Shown here: in pieces, positions 7,207-17,706 of the stretch
How positions within the stretch are numbered: the first letter of the stretch is position 1
Layout: every line of letters begins with the position of its first letter
From: Nocardia fluminea
GTDB lineage: Bacteria > Actinomycetota > Actinomycetes > Mycobacteriales > Mycobacteriaceae
Direction: 5' to 3'
Assembly (NCBI RefSeq): GCF_002846365.1
Contig: NZ_PJMW01000001.1
Coordinates: 1,116,001 to 1,180,000, forward strand
Length of the DNA: 64,000 nt
Notes under the pieces: model-generated
What the model was told of the DNA's origin: nothing
What the model saw: the letters and a program-made list of their open reading frames with translations, nothing else
The model's database searches: none
Program-made: the position numbers and the translations under genes

Positions 7207-8693
7207 CAGGCACCGACCTCCTCGGCAGCGGCCGCGCGCTCGGCGCCGGTCAGCAGGTAGTAGACAGCGAAGCCGACGCCGCAGCCGATGAACCAGCTGT
7301 ACTGGGCGGCGGTGTGCATGCCGGGCAGGCTGTTGGCGAGCACCGGGAACACCGCCACCGCGGCGGCCACGGCGGTCGCGATGACCGCCGCGGGGTGATA
7401 GCCCTTCGCGTAGTAATAGGTCCCCCGCTCCGACATCGTGAACAGATCGTCGACGACCACCTTCTGCCTGCGCACCAGGTAGTAATCACAGATCAGCACC
7501 CCGAACAGCGGTCCGATGAAGGCGCCGAGCACCTCGAGGGTGTAGTGGATGACGTCGGGATTGTTGTACAGATTCCAGGGCGTGATCAGCACCGAACCGA
7601 CCGCCGCGATCATGCCGCCCGCGCGCCAGCTGATCCGCTGCGGACTCACGTTCGAGAAGTCGAAAGCCGGCGAGATGAAATTCGCGACGATATTGATCCC
7701 GATGGTGGCGACGGTGAAGGTGAGTGCGCCGAGCACGATCGCGAAAGTGGAATCGATCTGGGCGACGGTGGCGACCGGGTCGGTGATGAGTTCGCCGTAC
7801 ACCGGCAAGGTCAAGGAAGCGGTGACCACCACCAGTACCGAGAAGACCAGGAAGTTCACCGGAAGCCCGAGAAAATTCCCCTTCTTCACCGCGGCGAAGC
7901 TCTTACCGTATCGGGAGAAGTCACCGAAATTGAGCATCGGCCCCGAGAAATACGACACGACGAGCGCGATCGCGCCGAGCATCACCGGCACCGACGCCCA
8001 GCCGGTGTATTTCACATCGCCGAGTTTCAGGTCGATGGCACTCCAGCCCGCCTTCGCGATGAGGTAGCCGCAGAGCAGGAACATGACGACATACACGGCG
8101 GGACCGCAGAAGTCGATGAACTTGCGGATCGATTCCATGCCGCGCCAGAACACGCACGCCTGCACCACCCACAGCAGCAGGAAGCTGCCCCAGCCGAGGG
8201 CCGACAGTCCGAGAAAGCCGTAGTCGGCGGTGACGGCGTAAGGCGCCAACCCCGGAAACAGTTTCACCAGAACGACATCCAGTGCCGCCGACGCGAGGAA
8301 CGTCTGAATGCCGTACCAGGCCACCGCGATCAGCCCGCGGATGATCGCCGGGATATTCGCGCCGAGCACGCCGAACGCACTGCGGCAGATCACCGGATAG
8401 GGCACACCGGTCACCTGACTCGGTTTCGCCACCAGATTGCAGAAGAAGTACACGATCGTAATGCCGATCAGCAGTGCGGCGAGCACCTGCCAACTGGCCA
8501 GGCCGAGCGCGAAAAGGCTTCCCGCCGTGACATATCCGCCGACACTGTGCACGTCCGACATCCAGAACGCGAAGATGTTGTAAGTGCCCCAACTCTGCTT
8601 GCGCAGCGGTGCCAGGTCCTCGTTCGTCAGCCGTGGATCATAAGTGGGTGGTTCACCGGCGGGAACCGCCGAGGATGTAAGGGTGTCGGTCAT
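7206..8693 (-). CDS. NCS1-family allantoin/hydantoin permease
   Basis: A 495-residue integral membrane protein with about 12 hydrophobic segments. Its N-terminal sequence FAFWMSDVHSVGGYVTAGSL is characteristic of PucI/Mhp1-type nucleobase:cation symporters, which import allantoin, hydantoins, uracil or related compounds with Na+ or H+. I chose ATG at 8693 (MTDTLTSSAV); an upstream in-frame start adds 18 residues that look like leader sequence. It is the first gene of a leftward operon with the racemase. A GAAGATATATCTTC palindrome (8788-8801) lies about 100 bp upstream, inside the end of the GntR gene, and could be a regulator site. Confidence 0.87.
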   Translation of the reverse strand: MTDTLTSSAVPAGEPPTYDPRLTNEDLAPLRKQSWGTYNIFAFWMSDVHSVGGYVTAGSLFALGLASWQVLAALLIGITIVYFFCNLVAKPSQVTGVPYPVICRSAFGVLGANIPAIIRGLIAVAWYGIQTFLASAALDVVLVKLFPGLAPYAVTADYGFLGLSALGWGSFLLLWVVQACVFWRGMESIRKFIDFCGPAVYVVMFLLCGYLIAKAGWSAIDLKLGDVKYTGWASVPVMLGAIALVVSYFSGPMLNFGDFSRYGKSFAAVKKGNFLGLPVNFLVFSVLVVVTASLTLPVYGELITDPVATVAQIDSTFAIVLGALTFTVATIGINIVANFISPAFDFSNVSPQRISWRAGGMIAAVGSVLITPWNLYNNPDVIHYTLEVLGAFIGPLFGVLICDYYLVRRQKVVVDDLFTMSERGTYYYAKGYHPAAVIATAVAAAVAVFPVLANSLPGMHTAAQYSWFIGCGVGFAVYYLLTGAERAAAAEEVGA

Positions 8694-8777
8694 GATCGTT
8701 CCCGTCCGAAAGGGTACATCTGCTGAACTGACGGTAAGTATCAGCAATTGCCCAGTGGTTTCCCGGGAATTTCGCGC

Positions 8778-9506
8778 CTATTGCACCGAAGATATATCTT
8801 CCGGCGCGAGCAGCCCGGTATCGGTCGGCAGGGTCGCGACCACGGTTTCCAGCCTGCGGTGGTGCTCCTCGGCGGCCACGAGGAGCCGGTCGACATCGCG
8901 GGCGAGGAACGCGTCGAGCATGGCGATGTGGTCGATGTGCAGGCGCTCGCGGTCGAGCCGGTCGATGTGCACCATCGACTGCACCGGCTCGGTGACATTC
9001 CAGGCGGCTTCGAGCATGTACAGCAGCCGGAACATCCGGGACGGCCGCGTCAGCGCCACGTGGAAGCTGCGGGACTGACGCTGGTATGCCTCGGGATCGT
9101 CGTCGAGGATGGCGCGTTCGAGCAGGTCGTTCACCGCGAGCAGGTGCGCGCGTTCGGGCTCGTCGGCGTGCAGCGCGGCCGCGGCGAGCGAGGCCGTCTC
9201 CAAAGTGTCACGCACGATGTACATTTCGCGCAGTTCACGCGCGGTGAGCTGGGCCACCTGGTAGCCGCGCTGCGGCCGGTGGGTGACCAGGCCCTCCCCG
9301 ATCAGCGTCTTGAGCGCCTCACGGACCGGGATATGGCTCACTCCGAACAGCTCGGCGACTTCACGCAGGGGGATCACGGTGCACGGCGGTACGGCACCGT
9401 CGAGGATCACCCGGCGCAGTTCGCCCAGAATCACCTGCGGTCGGCCTGGCTCATCGACCACAAGCCTTGCGAGCAGCGCCGATCGTCGTCTCGAGGGCAT
9501 ACACAC
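8778..9506 (-). CDS. GntR-family regulator with FCD ligand domain
   Basis: A 242-residue FadR/FCD-subfamily transcription factor. Residues about 20-95 form the winged helix, with the conserved GVSHIPVREALKTLIGEGLV signature. Residues about 100-230 are the all-helical FCD effector domain, whose metal or carboxylate-binding histidines appear in SRSFHVAL and AEEHHRRLE. It lies directly upstream of, and in the same direction as, the permease-racemase operon, so it probably represses that operon and responds to its substrate. ATG at 9506 is used; ATG at 9500 is equally possible, and neither has a strong ribosome site. Confidence 0.86.
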   Translation of the reverse strand: MCMPSRRRSALLARLVVDEPGRPQVILGELRRVILDGAVPPCTVIPLREVAELFGVSHIPVREALKTLIGEGLVTHRPQRGYQVAQLTARELREMYIVRDTLETASLAAAALHADEPERAHLLAVNDLLERAILDDDPEAYQRQSRSFHVALTRPSRMFRLLYMLEAAWNVTEPVQSMVHIDRLDRERLHIDHIAMLDAFLARDVDRLLVAAEEHHRRLETVVATLPTDTGLLAPEDISSVQ

Positions 9507-9606
9507 ATGCTATGGACGGTGTATTGCGCGCGGACTGCTCGATGTGACAGTTAGGAAACGATCACCGTACCGACCGGTCCCTAGTGAGTGATGGCATCCT
9601 CGAAGG

Positions 9607-10785
9607 ATGGGAGTTTCGACAGCACAGTCGGTGGATCGCCGTTTCGTCCGCTTGGTCGCCGTTTTCGACCAACTGTTCCGCAAGCCCTCGCACGGCGGTG
9701 GCGCACTGTGCGTATATCTGCACGGCGAGCCGGTCGTCGATGTGTGGGCGGGCTACGCGAGTCCGGGTGTGCCGTGGGCGGCGGACTCGGTGGCGTTGGG
9801 CTTCTCCACCGGAAAAGGCGTGGCCTCCACGGTGATTCACCAGCTGGCCGATCGGGGACAGCTCGACTACGACAGCCCCGTCGCCGAGTACTGGCCGGAG
9901 TTCGCCGCGGCGGGCAAGGCCGGCATCACCGTGCGCGATGTGCTCACTCATCGCGCGGGCCTGCACCGGCTGCGCGGTCTGCTACCCGGCCCGATCGAGA
10001 GTTTCCTCGATGACGCGGCCGTCACCGCCGCGCTGGCCGCCGCCACTCCCGACCCGCGGCATCTGGTCACCAGCGGCTATCACGGAATCAGCTACGGGCA
10101 CTTGGCCGCCGAGATCGTCGCGCGGGTGACCGGCCGCGCATTCGTCGATGTGGTGCGCACCGAACTCGCCGAACCCCTTGACGCCGAGGAACTCTGGTTC
10201 CGGGTGCCACACGAGCAGCGCCACCGCATCGCCACCACCTTCCCGCGGCTGCGCGCCGCGGGCATGAACTGGGACACCGGCTCCGATCTGCTCACCCGCA
10301 CTCGTTTCGCCGCCGCCGCGGAGACCACCCCGCGCGGTTTCGCCGAGCTGATCGTCGACGAGCGCGTCCACGATTCGGTGATGCCCGGCGTGAACGGTGT
10401 CTTCTCCGCTCGCGCGCTCGCCCGCCTCTACGCCGCCCTGGCCAACGGCGGCGAACTCGACGGCACCCGCATCCTGTCCCCCGACTCGATCCCCCGGTTC
10501 GCCACCCGCCAGGTCTTCACCCCCGACTACGTCCTGGCCTTCCGCATCCCCTGGGCTCTCGGCTTCCACGGCGTCCCGATGAAACCGTCGAAGTCCGACC
10601 CGATCTCGGCCTTCGGTCACTTCGGTCTCGGCGGCTCCGGCGCCTTCGCCGACCCGCAGACCGGCCTCTCCCTCGCGTTCGTCACCAACCGTCTCGGCGG
10701 CAAACTCACCCCACTGGGCGACGCCCGCCTCACCCGCCTCGGCACCATCGCCCACAACATCGCGAAGTCGTCCCACCTCGACTGA
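9607..10785 (+). CDS. Serine hydrolase of the beta-lactamase/EstB family
   Basis: A 392-residue class-C-beta-lactamase-fold enzyme. The nucleophile motif STGK (S67-x-x-K70) is in FSTGKGVASTVIHQLADRGQL, and the tyrosine motif is the YGH in YHGISYGHLAAEIVARVTG. No signal peptide is visible, so a cytoplasmic esterase of the LipE/EstB kind is more likely than a secreted beta-lactamase. The C-terminal GHFGLGGSGAFADPQTGLSLAFVTNRLG block is typical of these esterases and replaces the KTG of true beta-lactamases. It stands alone between divergent and downstream genes. The substrate is unknown. Confidence 0.82.
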   Translation: MGVSTAQSVDRRFVRLVAVFDQLFRKPSHGGGALCVYLHGEPVVDVWAGYASPGVPWAADSVALGFSTGKGVASTVIHQLADRGQLDYDSPVAEYWPEFAAAGKAGITVRDVLTHRAGLHRLRGLLPGPIESFLDDAAVTAALAAATPDPRHLVTSGYHGISYGHLAAEIVARVTGRAFVDVVRTELAEPLDAEELWFRVPHEQRHRIATTFPRLRAAGMNWDTGSDLLTRTRFAAAAETTPRGFAELIVDERVHDSVMPGVNGVFSARALARLYAALANGGELDGTRILSPDSIPRFATRQVFTPDYVLAFRIPWALGFHGVPMKPSKSDPISAFGHFGLGGSGAFADPQTGLSLAFVTNRLGGKLTPLGDARLTRLGTIAHNIAKSSHLD

Positions 10786-10800
10786 GTCGCTGACCGTAGC

Positions 10801-10857
10801 TCACCAGGCCATCAGGTAGCCGTTTCGCGAGTGACGAGCGCCAGGAAGGCCTGGTGA
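10801..10857 (+). terminator. Long-loop inverted repeat after the serine-hydrolase gene
   Basis: TCACCAGGCC at 10801-10810 and GGCCTGGTGA at 10848-10857 are exact reverse complements separated by 37 bases. The repeat starts 15 bp after the hydrolase stop and precedes the threonine ammonia-lyase gene. It may be a terminator or a leader structure of the next gene. There is no T-tract. Confidence 0.45.
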
Positions 10858-10937
10858 TCGCGCGTCCGGAGGCGGGATCAGTGCACAAAACGGACGTAAT
10901 ACCTGGATCGGTGCCGGCGGCGGCCGAAGCTGGCACC

Positions 10938-12161
10938 ATGTCGCTGATGGAGACCGTGGGATTGGAGCGGATCGAGGCGGCGGCGCGGCTGTTGGCGCCG
11001 GTGATCCGGCGGACGCCGACCGTGGGGTCGCGGGTGTTGTCGGAGCGGGCGGGCACGCAGGTGCTTCTCAAATGTGAGAACTTGCAGCGGACCGGGTCGT
11101 TCAAACCGCGTGGGGCGTACAACCGGATCGCGAATCTGCCCGCGGCGGATCGGGCGCGGGGTGTGGTGGCGGCCAGCGCCGGTAACCACGCGCAGGGGGT
11201 GGCGTGGGCGGCGAGTGAGCTCGGGATCGCCTCGACGGTGTTCATGCCGGTCGGAGCCTCGCTGCCGAAGCTGGTCGCGACGCGCGCCTATGGCGCCGAC
11301 GTGCATCAGGTGGGTGACACGATCGACGAATCCTTGGTCGCCGCACAGGAGTTCGCCGATCGCACCGGGGCGACCCTGATCCACCCCTTCGACCACGCCG
11401 ACATCGTCGCCGGTCAGGCGACGGTCGCGCTGGAGATTCTCGAGCAGGTTCCCGAGGTGGGCACGGTCGTCGTGCCCACCGGTGGTGGCGGGCTGCTCGC
11501 CGGTGTCGCGGTGGCGTTGCACGCGGTGGCGCCGAAGGTCCGGGTGATCGGCGTGCAGGCGGCCGACGCCGCCGCGTGGCCGGATTCGCTGGCGGCGGGC
11601 AGGCCGGTGCGGGTGGCACGGATGTCGACGATGGCCGACGGCATCGCGGTCGGGTTACCGGGCGCGGTGCCTTTCGCCCATGTCGCCGAGCTGGTCCCCG
11701 AGATCGTCACCGTCGACGAGGACGCCCTGTCGAGGGCCCTGCTGCTCTGCCTCGAGCGGGCCAAGCTCGTCGTCGAACCCGCGGGTGCGGCGGGTGTGGC
11801 CGCCTTGCTCACCTCCGCGCTCGAGGATCTGCCCGGCCCGGTGGTCACGATCTTGTCGGGCGGCAACATCGACCCGCTGTTGCTCACTCGCGTGATCGGC
11901 CACGGTCTCAGTGCCGCGGGCCGCTACCTGGCGATGCACGTCACGATCGACGACCGTCCGGGCGCTCTGTCCGCGCTGCTCGCGGTGGTCGGGCGCGCGG
12001 GGGCGAGCGTGGTGGACGTCGTGCACTCGCGGACGGGTCCGTGGCTGGCCGTCGACGAGGTCGAGGTGTCACTGACCGTGGAAACCCGCGGGTCCGCGCA
12101 CCGCGACGACGTGCTCGACGCACTGCGTGATGCCGGTTTCCGCGTCCACGCCGAGGTCTAG
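10938..12161 (+). CDS. Threonine ammonia-lyase with C-terminal ACT domain
   Basis: A 407-residue fold-type-II PLP enzyme that deaminates threonine (or serine) to 2-oxobutyrate and ammonia. The PLP lysine is in GSFKPRGAYN (K56), the phosphate-binding glycine loop is TGGGGLLAG, and an ACT effector domain starts near MHVTIDDRPGALSALL. The length matches the shorter (TdcB-like, single-ACT) branch. The start is uncertain: ATG at 10938 fits homologue length but lacks a ribosome site. GTG at 10881 has a good GGAGG, but its next codons are rare here. TAATAC, 8 nt before GTG 10911, would suit a leaderless start. No isoleucine biosynthesis gene is adjacent. Confidence 0.86.
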   Translation: MSLMETVGLERIEAAARLLAPVIRRTPTVGSRVLSERAGTQVLLKCENLQRTGSFKPRGAYNRIANLPAADRARGVVAASAGNHAQGVAWAASELGIASTVFMPVGASLPKLVATRAYGADVHQVGDTIDESLVAAQEFADRTGATLIHPFDHADIVAGQATVALEILEQVPEVGTVVVPTGGGGLLAGVAVALHAVAPKVRVIGVQAADAAAWPDSLAAGRPVRVARMSTMADGIAVGLPGAVPFAHVAELVPEIVTVDEDALSRALLLCLERAKLVVEPAGAAGVAALLTSALEDLPGPVVTILSGGNIDPLLLTRVIGHGLSAAGRYLAMHVTIDDRPGALSALLAVVGRAGASVVDVVHSRTGPWLAVDEVEVSLTVETRGSAHRDDVLDALRDAGFRVHAEV

Positions 12162-12180
12162 GACCCGCGAGCGCCGCGCG

Positions 12181-12495
12181 TCAGTGCGCCATTTTCAGCC
12201 CGACCGCACCGGCAACGATCATCACCAAGAAGACGGCCTTCACGACCGAGAAAGCCTCCGCGCCGGTGACCATGGCATAGACGACGGTCAGGACCGCGCC
12301 GATCCCCACCCAGACCGCGTACGCGGTGCCGAGGGGTAGATCGCGCATGGCAAGCGCCAGCCCGGTCATGCTCGCCGCCAGGGCGATGCCGAACACGACG
12401 GTCGGGACGAGGCGGGTGAACCCTTCGGTCCGGCCCAGCGCGGTGGCCCACACCGCTTCGAGCACACCGGAGATGACGAGCAGAATCCATGACAT
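12181..12495 (-). CDS. gdx: Guanidinium exporter, SMR family (Gdx/SugE)
   Basis: A 104-residue small multidrug resistance protein with four membrane helices and the conserved substrate/proton glutamate E13 in SGVLEAVWATAL. The RDLPLGTAYAVWVGIGAV segment is of the SugE/Gdx type, whose members export guanidinium in exchange for protons. The functional call is strongly supported by the guanidine-III riboswitch immediately upstream. ATG at 12495 has an AGGAGG Shine-Dalgarno six bases away, directly abutting the aptamer, so translation can be gated by ligand. It lies downstream of argH in the same direction, separated by a hairpin, and is probably a separate transcription unit. Confidence 0.93.
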   Translation of the reverse strand: MSWILLVISGVLEAVWATALGRTEGFTRLVPTVVFGIALAASMTGLALAMRDLPLGTAYAVWVGIGAVLTVVYAMVTGAEAFSVVKAVFLVMIVAGAVGLKMAH

Positions 12496-12507
12496 GACGA
12501 GCCTCCT

Positions 12508-12550
12508 GTGGCCGTCTTGTCGCGTGCCGGGTACGGCTACCCTCGTCCGG
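12508..12550 (-). promoter_or_regulatory. Guanidine-III (ykkC-III) riboswitch
   Basis: Read on the minus strand, the 43-nt element contains, in order, CCGGACGAGG, GCCGUACCCGG and GACAAGACGGC. These are the conserved blocks of the ykkC-III aptamer known from Thermobifida fusca. The CCGG...CCGG pairing makes P1, and GCCGU pairs with ACGGC to close the H-type pseudoknot. The second pseudoknot strand ends just 3 nt before the AGGAGG of gdx (12502-12507). Guanidine would be expected to stabilise the pseudoknot and expose this ribosome site. A GAGCCC/GGGCTC hairpin (12551-12567) lies just upstream. Confidence 0.93.
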
Positions 12551-12605
12551 GAGCCCCGTTCGGGCTCACTTCCAAGCTGTCACACCGGGCAATCTCCTGG
12601 CAAGC

Positions 12606-12633
12606 GGGTGGTGGGTGAAGTCACCACCTCCCC
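12606..12633 (-). terminator. Hairpin after argH
   Basis: Four bases past the argH stop, the minus strand carries GGTGGTGA pairing with TCACCCACC with a single bulge and a very short loop. It would end the argGH transcript before the guanidine riboswitch leader. No T-tract is present. Confidence 0.5.
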
Positions 12634-12636
12634 GCC

Positions 12637-15362
<2,726 letters not shown>

Positions 15363-15454
15363 GTCTGTTGTGCTCCTCGAAGTCTGGTACGTAAGGCCTG
15401 CCGTGAGCAGTATGAATGCTCCGGCCGCCGGTTCGGCTCACGCCGTTGCTACAA

Positions 15455-15487
15455 ATGATTATGCATGATGATGCAATCTCATTCATA
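15455..15487 (-). promoter_or_regulatory. ARG operator/promoter of argG
   Basis: This 33-bp block matches the block before argC at 28 positions. It contains TGCAT-GATG-ATGCA and, read leftward, TATGAATGAGATTGCA, which resembles the classical ARG-box half ATGAAT/TGCA. A CATAAT hexamer on the minus strand within it could be the -10 element. ArgR, encoded at 29606-30109, is the expected binder. Confidence 0.8.
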
Positions 15488-15588
15488 ACCGGGGGTGCGG
15501 CGCTACCGTAAGCCCCCTTGGCGAGCAGCTCCGGCTGTGAGACGCTGGTCACACCAGAAAGTCATGGGTCGGGACCGAAGGAGCCATC

Positions 15589-15729
15589 ATGCAGGCGTTA
15601 CGTGATTTCGCCGAGGCCAATTACGACCTGATCGGCGCGGTCGTCATCGGACTCGGAAACCTCGGGCTGACGGTGGCCAAGACCGTCATCGAGCTCGGCA
15701 CTCCCCTGCTCCAGGGGTTCTTCGCCTGA
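15589..15729 (+). CDS. Small hydrophobic peptide 1 of a tandem trio (46 aa)
   Basis: ATG at 15589 follows AAGGAG with 5-nt spacing, a strong ribosome site. The 46-residue product starts MQALRDFAEANYDLIGAVV and continues GLGNLGLTVAKTVIELGTP, ending LLQGFFA. It has no signal peptide. A short acidic N-terminus precedes one long helix-forming hydrophobic or amphipathic stretch. It shares F-x-(A/S)-x-NY-x-x-I with the next peptide, so the two look like paralogues. Size, lack of signal and composition recall the PorA/PorH envelope peptides of corynebacteria; holin-like or antimicrobial peptides are alternatives. I do not recognise the family. Confidence 0.72.
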   Translation: MQALRDFAEANYDLIGAVVIGLGNLGLTVAKTVIELGTPLLQGFFA

Positions 15730-15759
15730 AGCTACCGACCTCGAATCCAGGAGCACACC

Positions 15760-15891
15760 ATGGACGAAGTCCTGCAGTTCCTCTCCGACAATTACAACGC
15801 CATCGCTGGTCTCGGCCTGTATGTCCTGCAAACGGGATTCGAGATCACCGCACCGCTGACCTTGCTGATCCTGAACTTCCTCAACTCCTGA
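15760..15891 (+). CDS. Small hydrophobic peptide 2 of a tandem trio (43 aa)
   Basis: ATG at 15760, preceded by CAGGAG at 6-nt spacing, opens a 43-codon frame starting MDEVLQFLSDNYNAIAGLGL and ending LLILNFLNS. It lies 30 bp after peptide 1 and shares the motif FL-x-D-NY-x-x-I with it. The opening resembles the acidic, amphipathic start of Corynebacterium PorA (MENVYEFLGN), though so short a match cannot prove homology. Codon use is GC-rich at third positions, supporting real translation. Function is unknown; an envelope, pore-forming or signalling role is possible. Confidence 0.7.
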   Translation: MDEVLQFLSDNYNAIAGLGLYVLQTGFEITAPLTLLILNFLNS

Positions 15892-15953
15892 CGCCTCGCG
15901 TATGGCACGCTGGGAGAGCACTATTCGGCTTGCCACACGTGAGGACGAACAAG

Positions 15954-16109
15954 ATGCTCCAGTACATCGCGCAGGAATTCTCGACTCTCGGCAACGGTGT
16001 TCTCGACGTCGGCAGGGCCGTCGTCGAGCTGGTTCAGGACATCATCGACATCGCTACGCCGAACAACCGCGGCGGCGGTGCCGGCGGCGGCGAGTACCCG
16101 TTCACCTGA
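15954..16109 (+). CDS. Small amphipathic peptide 3 of a tandem trio (51 aa)
   Basis: ATG at 15954 follows GTGAGGA by 8 nt and encodes 51 residues, starting MLQYIAQEFSTLGNGVLDVG, then RAVVELVQDIIDIATP, then a Gly-rich tail ending GEYPFT. The central part is a clear amphipathic helix similar in pattern to peptide 1 (AKTVIELGTP against GRAVVELVQDI). The 62-bp gap before it is larger than the previous one and contains TATTCG, so it may have its own promoter. There is no signal peptide and no cysteine. Serine 10 in FSTLGNG is a conceivable acylation site by analogy with mycoloylated PorA, which is speculation. Confidence 0.68.
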   Translation: MLQYIAQEFSTLGNGVLDVGRAVVELVQDIIDIATPNNRGGGAGGGEYPFT

Positions 16110-16171
16110 TCCTCGCCGACATCGGCGCGGGTTCCCGGTGATCGCTGCGCCCCGCCGCTAGCCTTCGAGCC

Positions 16172-16963
16172 ATGAGCGACGACGTGCGGCTCGACGCGGG
16201 CTCGGCTGGTCTCACCATCGCGCCGGGCGACGGCGGCGCGATCCACAGCCTCACCGTCGACGGCACCGAGCTACTCCGGCAGGACCCAAGAACCGGGTGT
16301 TTCGTCATGGCTCCGTGGGCCGGCCGGCTCGGCAAGGGCGAACTCACCGTCGGCGACCACACGTATCAGATGCCGATCAACAATCCGCCGCACAGCATCC
16401 ACGGCACCGCGCGCGACGGAGGATGGGACGTGGTGGCCGCGTCGCCGAGCCAGGCGACGATCAGCCATCGCCTGGGTGACCCGTGGCCGTTCGCGGGCAC
16501 CGTCACGCAGACGTTCACCCTCACCGACACCGGTCTCACCCTGGCGATGCGCATCGCCACCGACCGCGACGAGTTCCCCGCTCAGGGCGGCTGGCATCCC
16601 TGGTTCCTGCGCGAAGTCCCGCCCGCGACCGGCCCGGTGCGACTCGATTTCGACCCGGCCTGGCAGTACGAACGCGGTGACGACTACCTGCCCACCGGCC
16701 GCGAGATCGCGCCCGCACCGCCACCGTGGGACGACTGCTTCGCCATGCCGGACGGCGTTCTCGTTCGCCTCACCTGGCCCGGATTCCTGGAATTCACCAT
16801 CACCAGCCCGGTCGAGGACGTGGTCGTCTGGACGTTGCCGGAGCAGTCACTGTCCGTGGAGGCCCAGTCGGGGCCACCCAACGGCTTGAATACCGCACCC
16901 CGGCCGGTCACCCCCGGCGACCCGCTCGACGTGCGAGTCCAGTGGTCGTGGCGACGGCTGTGA
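16172..16963 (+). CDS. Aldose 1-epimerase family protein
   Basis: A 263-residue galactose-mutarotase-fold protein. The catalytic-type residues are present: histidines in HSIHGTARDGGW and GGWHPWF, and a glutamate in VEAQSGPPNGLN. It is shorter than canonical GalM (about 340 residues) and closer to the YeaD/YihR-like group of sugar or sugar-phosphate epimerases. It follows the small-peptide trio by 62 bp in the same direction, but there is no evidence that they are functionally linked. The convergent TetR gene ends 9 bp away. The physiological sugar is unknown. Confidence 0.85.
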   Translation: MSDDVRLDAGSAGLTIAPGDGGAIHSLTVDGTELLRQDPRTGCFVMAPWAGRLGKGELTVGDHTYQMPINNPPHSIHGTARDGGWDVVAASPSQATISHRLGDPWPFAGTVTQTFTLTDTGLTLAMRIATDRDEFPAQGGWHPWFLREVPPATGPVRLDFDPAWQYERGDDYLPTGREIAPAPPPWDDCFAMPDGVLVRLTWPGFLEFTITSPVEDVVVWTLPEQSLSVEAQSGPPNGLNTAPRPVTPGDPLDVRVQWSWRRL

Positions 16964-16971
16964 CGAACGGT

Positions 16972-17643
16972 TCACGCGGGACCCGTCGGGAGCGTGCGCA
17001 GCAGGGACCGCACGACCGGGCGCAGTCGCGCGGGCGGAAACCGGTGCGCGTCGGAAAGCACCATCCGGCCCAGTGTTTCGACGAAACCGAACATCATGTG
17101 GCCCACCAGTTCGACATCGACATCGACCGGGCCGCCACGTAATCGCAGTCCATCGGCCAGCAGTTCGGTTCCGCGACAGAGCATCTCGTCCCTGGCCGCG
17201 CCGAGCAGGGCCCGATAGCCCACGGGCGCGCCGTCGCTGGGCAACAGGATGAGCCGCCACCGCGGCGGGTCGGCGGCCACCGAATCGAGAAACGCCATCA
17301 CCGCCTCGACGAACTCGGCATCGGGATCGGTGCCGCGCAGATCCTTCGGCATCGCGGCGAAGACCTGAGCCACCCCGGCCGCGTGCTCGCGATGCAGCAG
17401 CGCCGCGACGAGTTCGGGCGCGGTCGAGTACATCGCGTAGAGCACCGGCTTGGCGACGCCGGCTTCCTGGGCGACGGCCTGCATGGTCAGGCGCGCCAGC
17501 CCGTCGCGTGCGACGACGCGCAGGGCGGCGTCGAGCAACTGCTCCCGGCGTTGCTCGGGCGGCAGCCGGGGCGCATTGCGCCTGCGCGCCTCGCCGCCCG
17601 CCGCTATGCGCCATACCCCGACCGACTTCCGCTGCACGCTCAT
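16972..17643 (-). CDS. TetR-family regulator, probable mce-operon repressor
   Basis: A 223-residue TetR protein: after a basic N-terminal extension, residues about 30-80 form the helix-turn-helix (LTMQAVAQEAGVAKPVLYAMY), followed by an all-helical ligand domain. It is divergent from the yrbE-mce operon. I take ATG at 17643; a TTG six codons upstream is possible. Two TCTAC-N6-GTAGA repeats in the shared promoter region are the likely operators, which makes autoregulation and mce control probable. The ligand would be expected to be a lipid or sterol-like compound, by analogy with Mce-linked TetR repressors. Confidence 0.87.
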   Translation of the reverse strand: MSVQRKSVGVWRIAAGGEARRRNAPRLPPEQRREQLLDAALRVVARDGLARLTMQAVAQEAGVAKPVLYAMYSTAPELVAALLHREHAAGVAQVFAAMPKDLRGTDPDAEFVEAVMAFLDSVAADPPRWRLILLPSDGAPVGYRALLGAARDEMLCRGTELLADGLRLRGGPVDVDVELVGHMMFGFVETLGRMVLSDAHRFPPARLRPVVRSLLRTLPTGPA

Positions 17644-17706
17644 TCCGCGATCATGCCCCAAAGCGCAGACAGCACGGGCAGCAATTGCTACTGTCTGGGT
17701 CAGTTA

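Noticed and set aside
12551..12567. GAGCCC/GGGCTC hairpin as a stand-alone terminator
   Set aside because: It directly precedes the riboswitch aptamer and is more likely part of the gdx leader; argH already has its own hairpin at 12606-12633.
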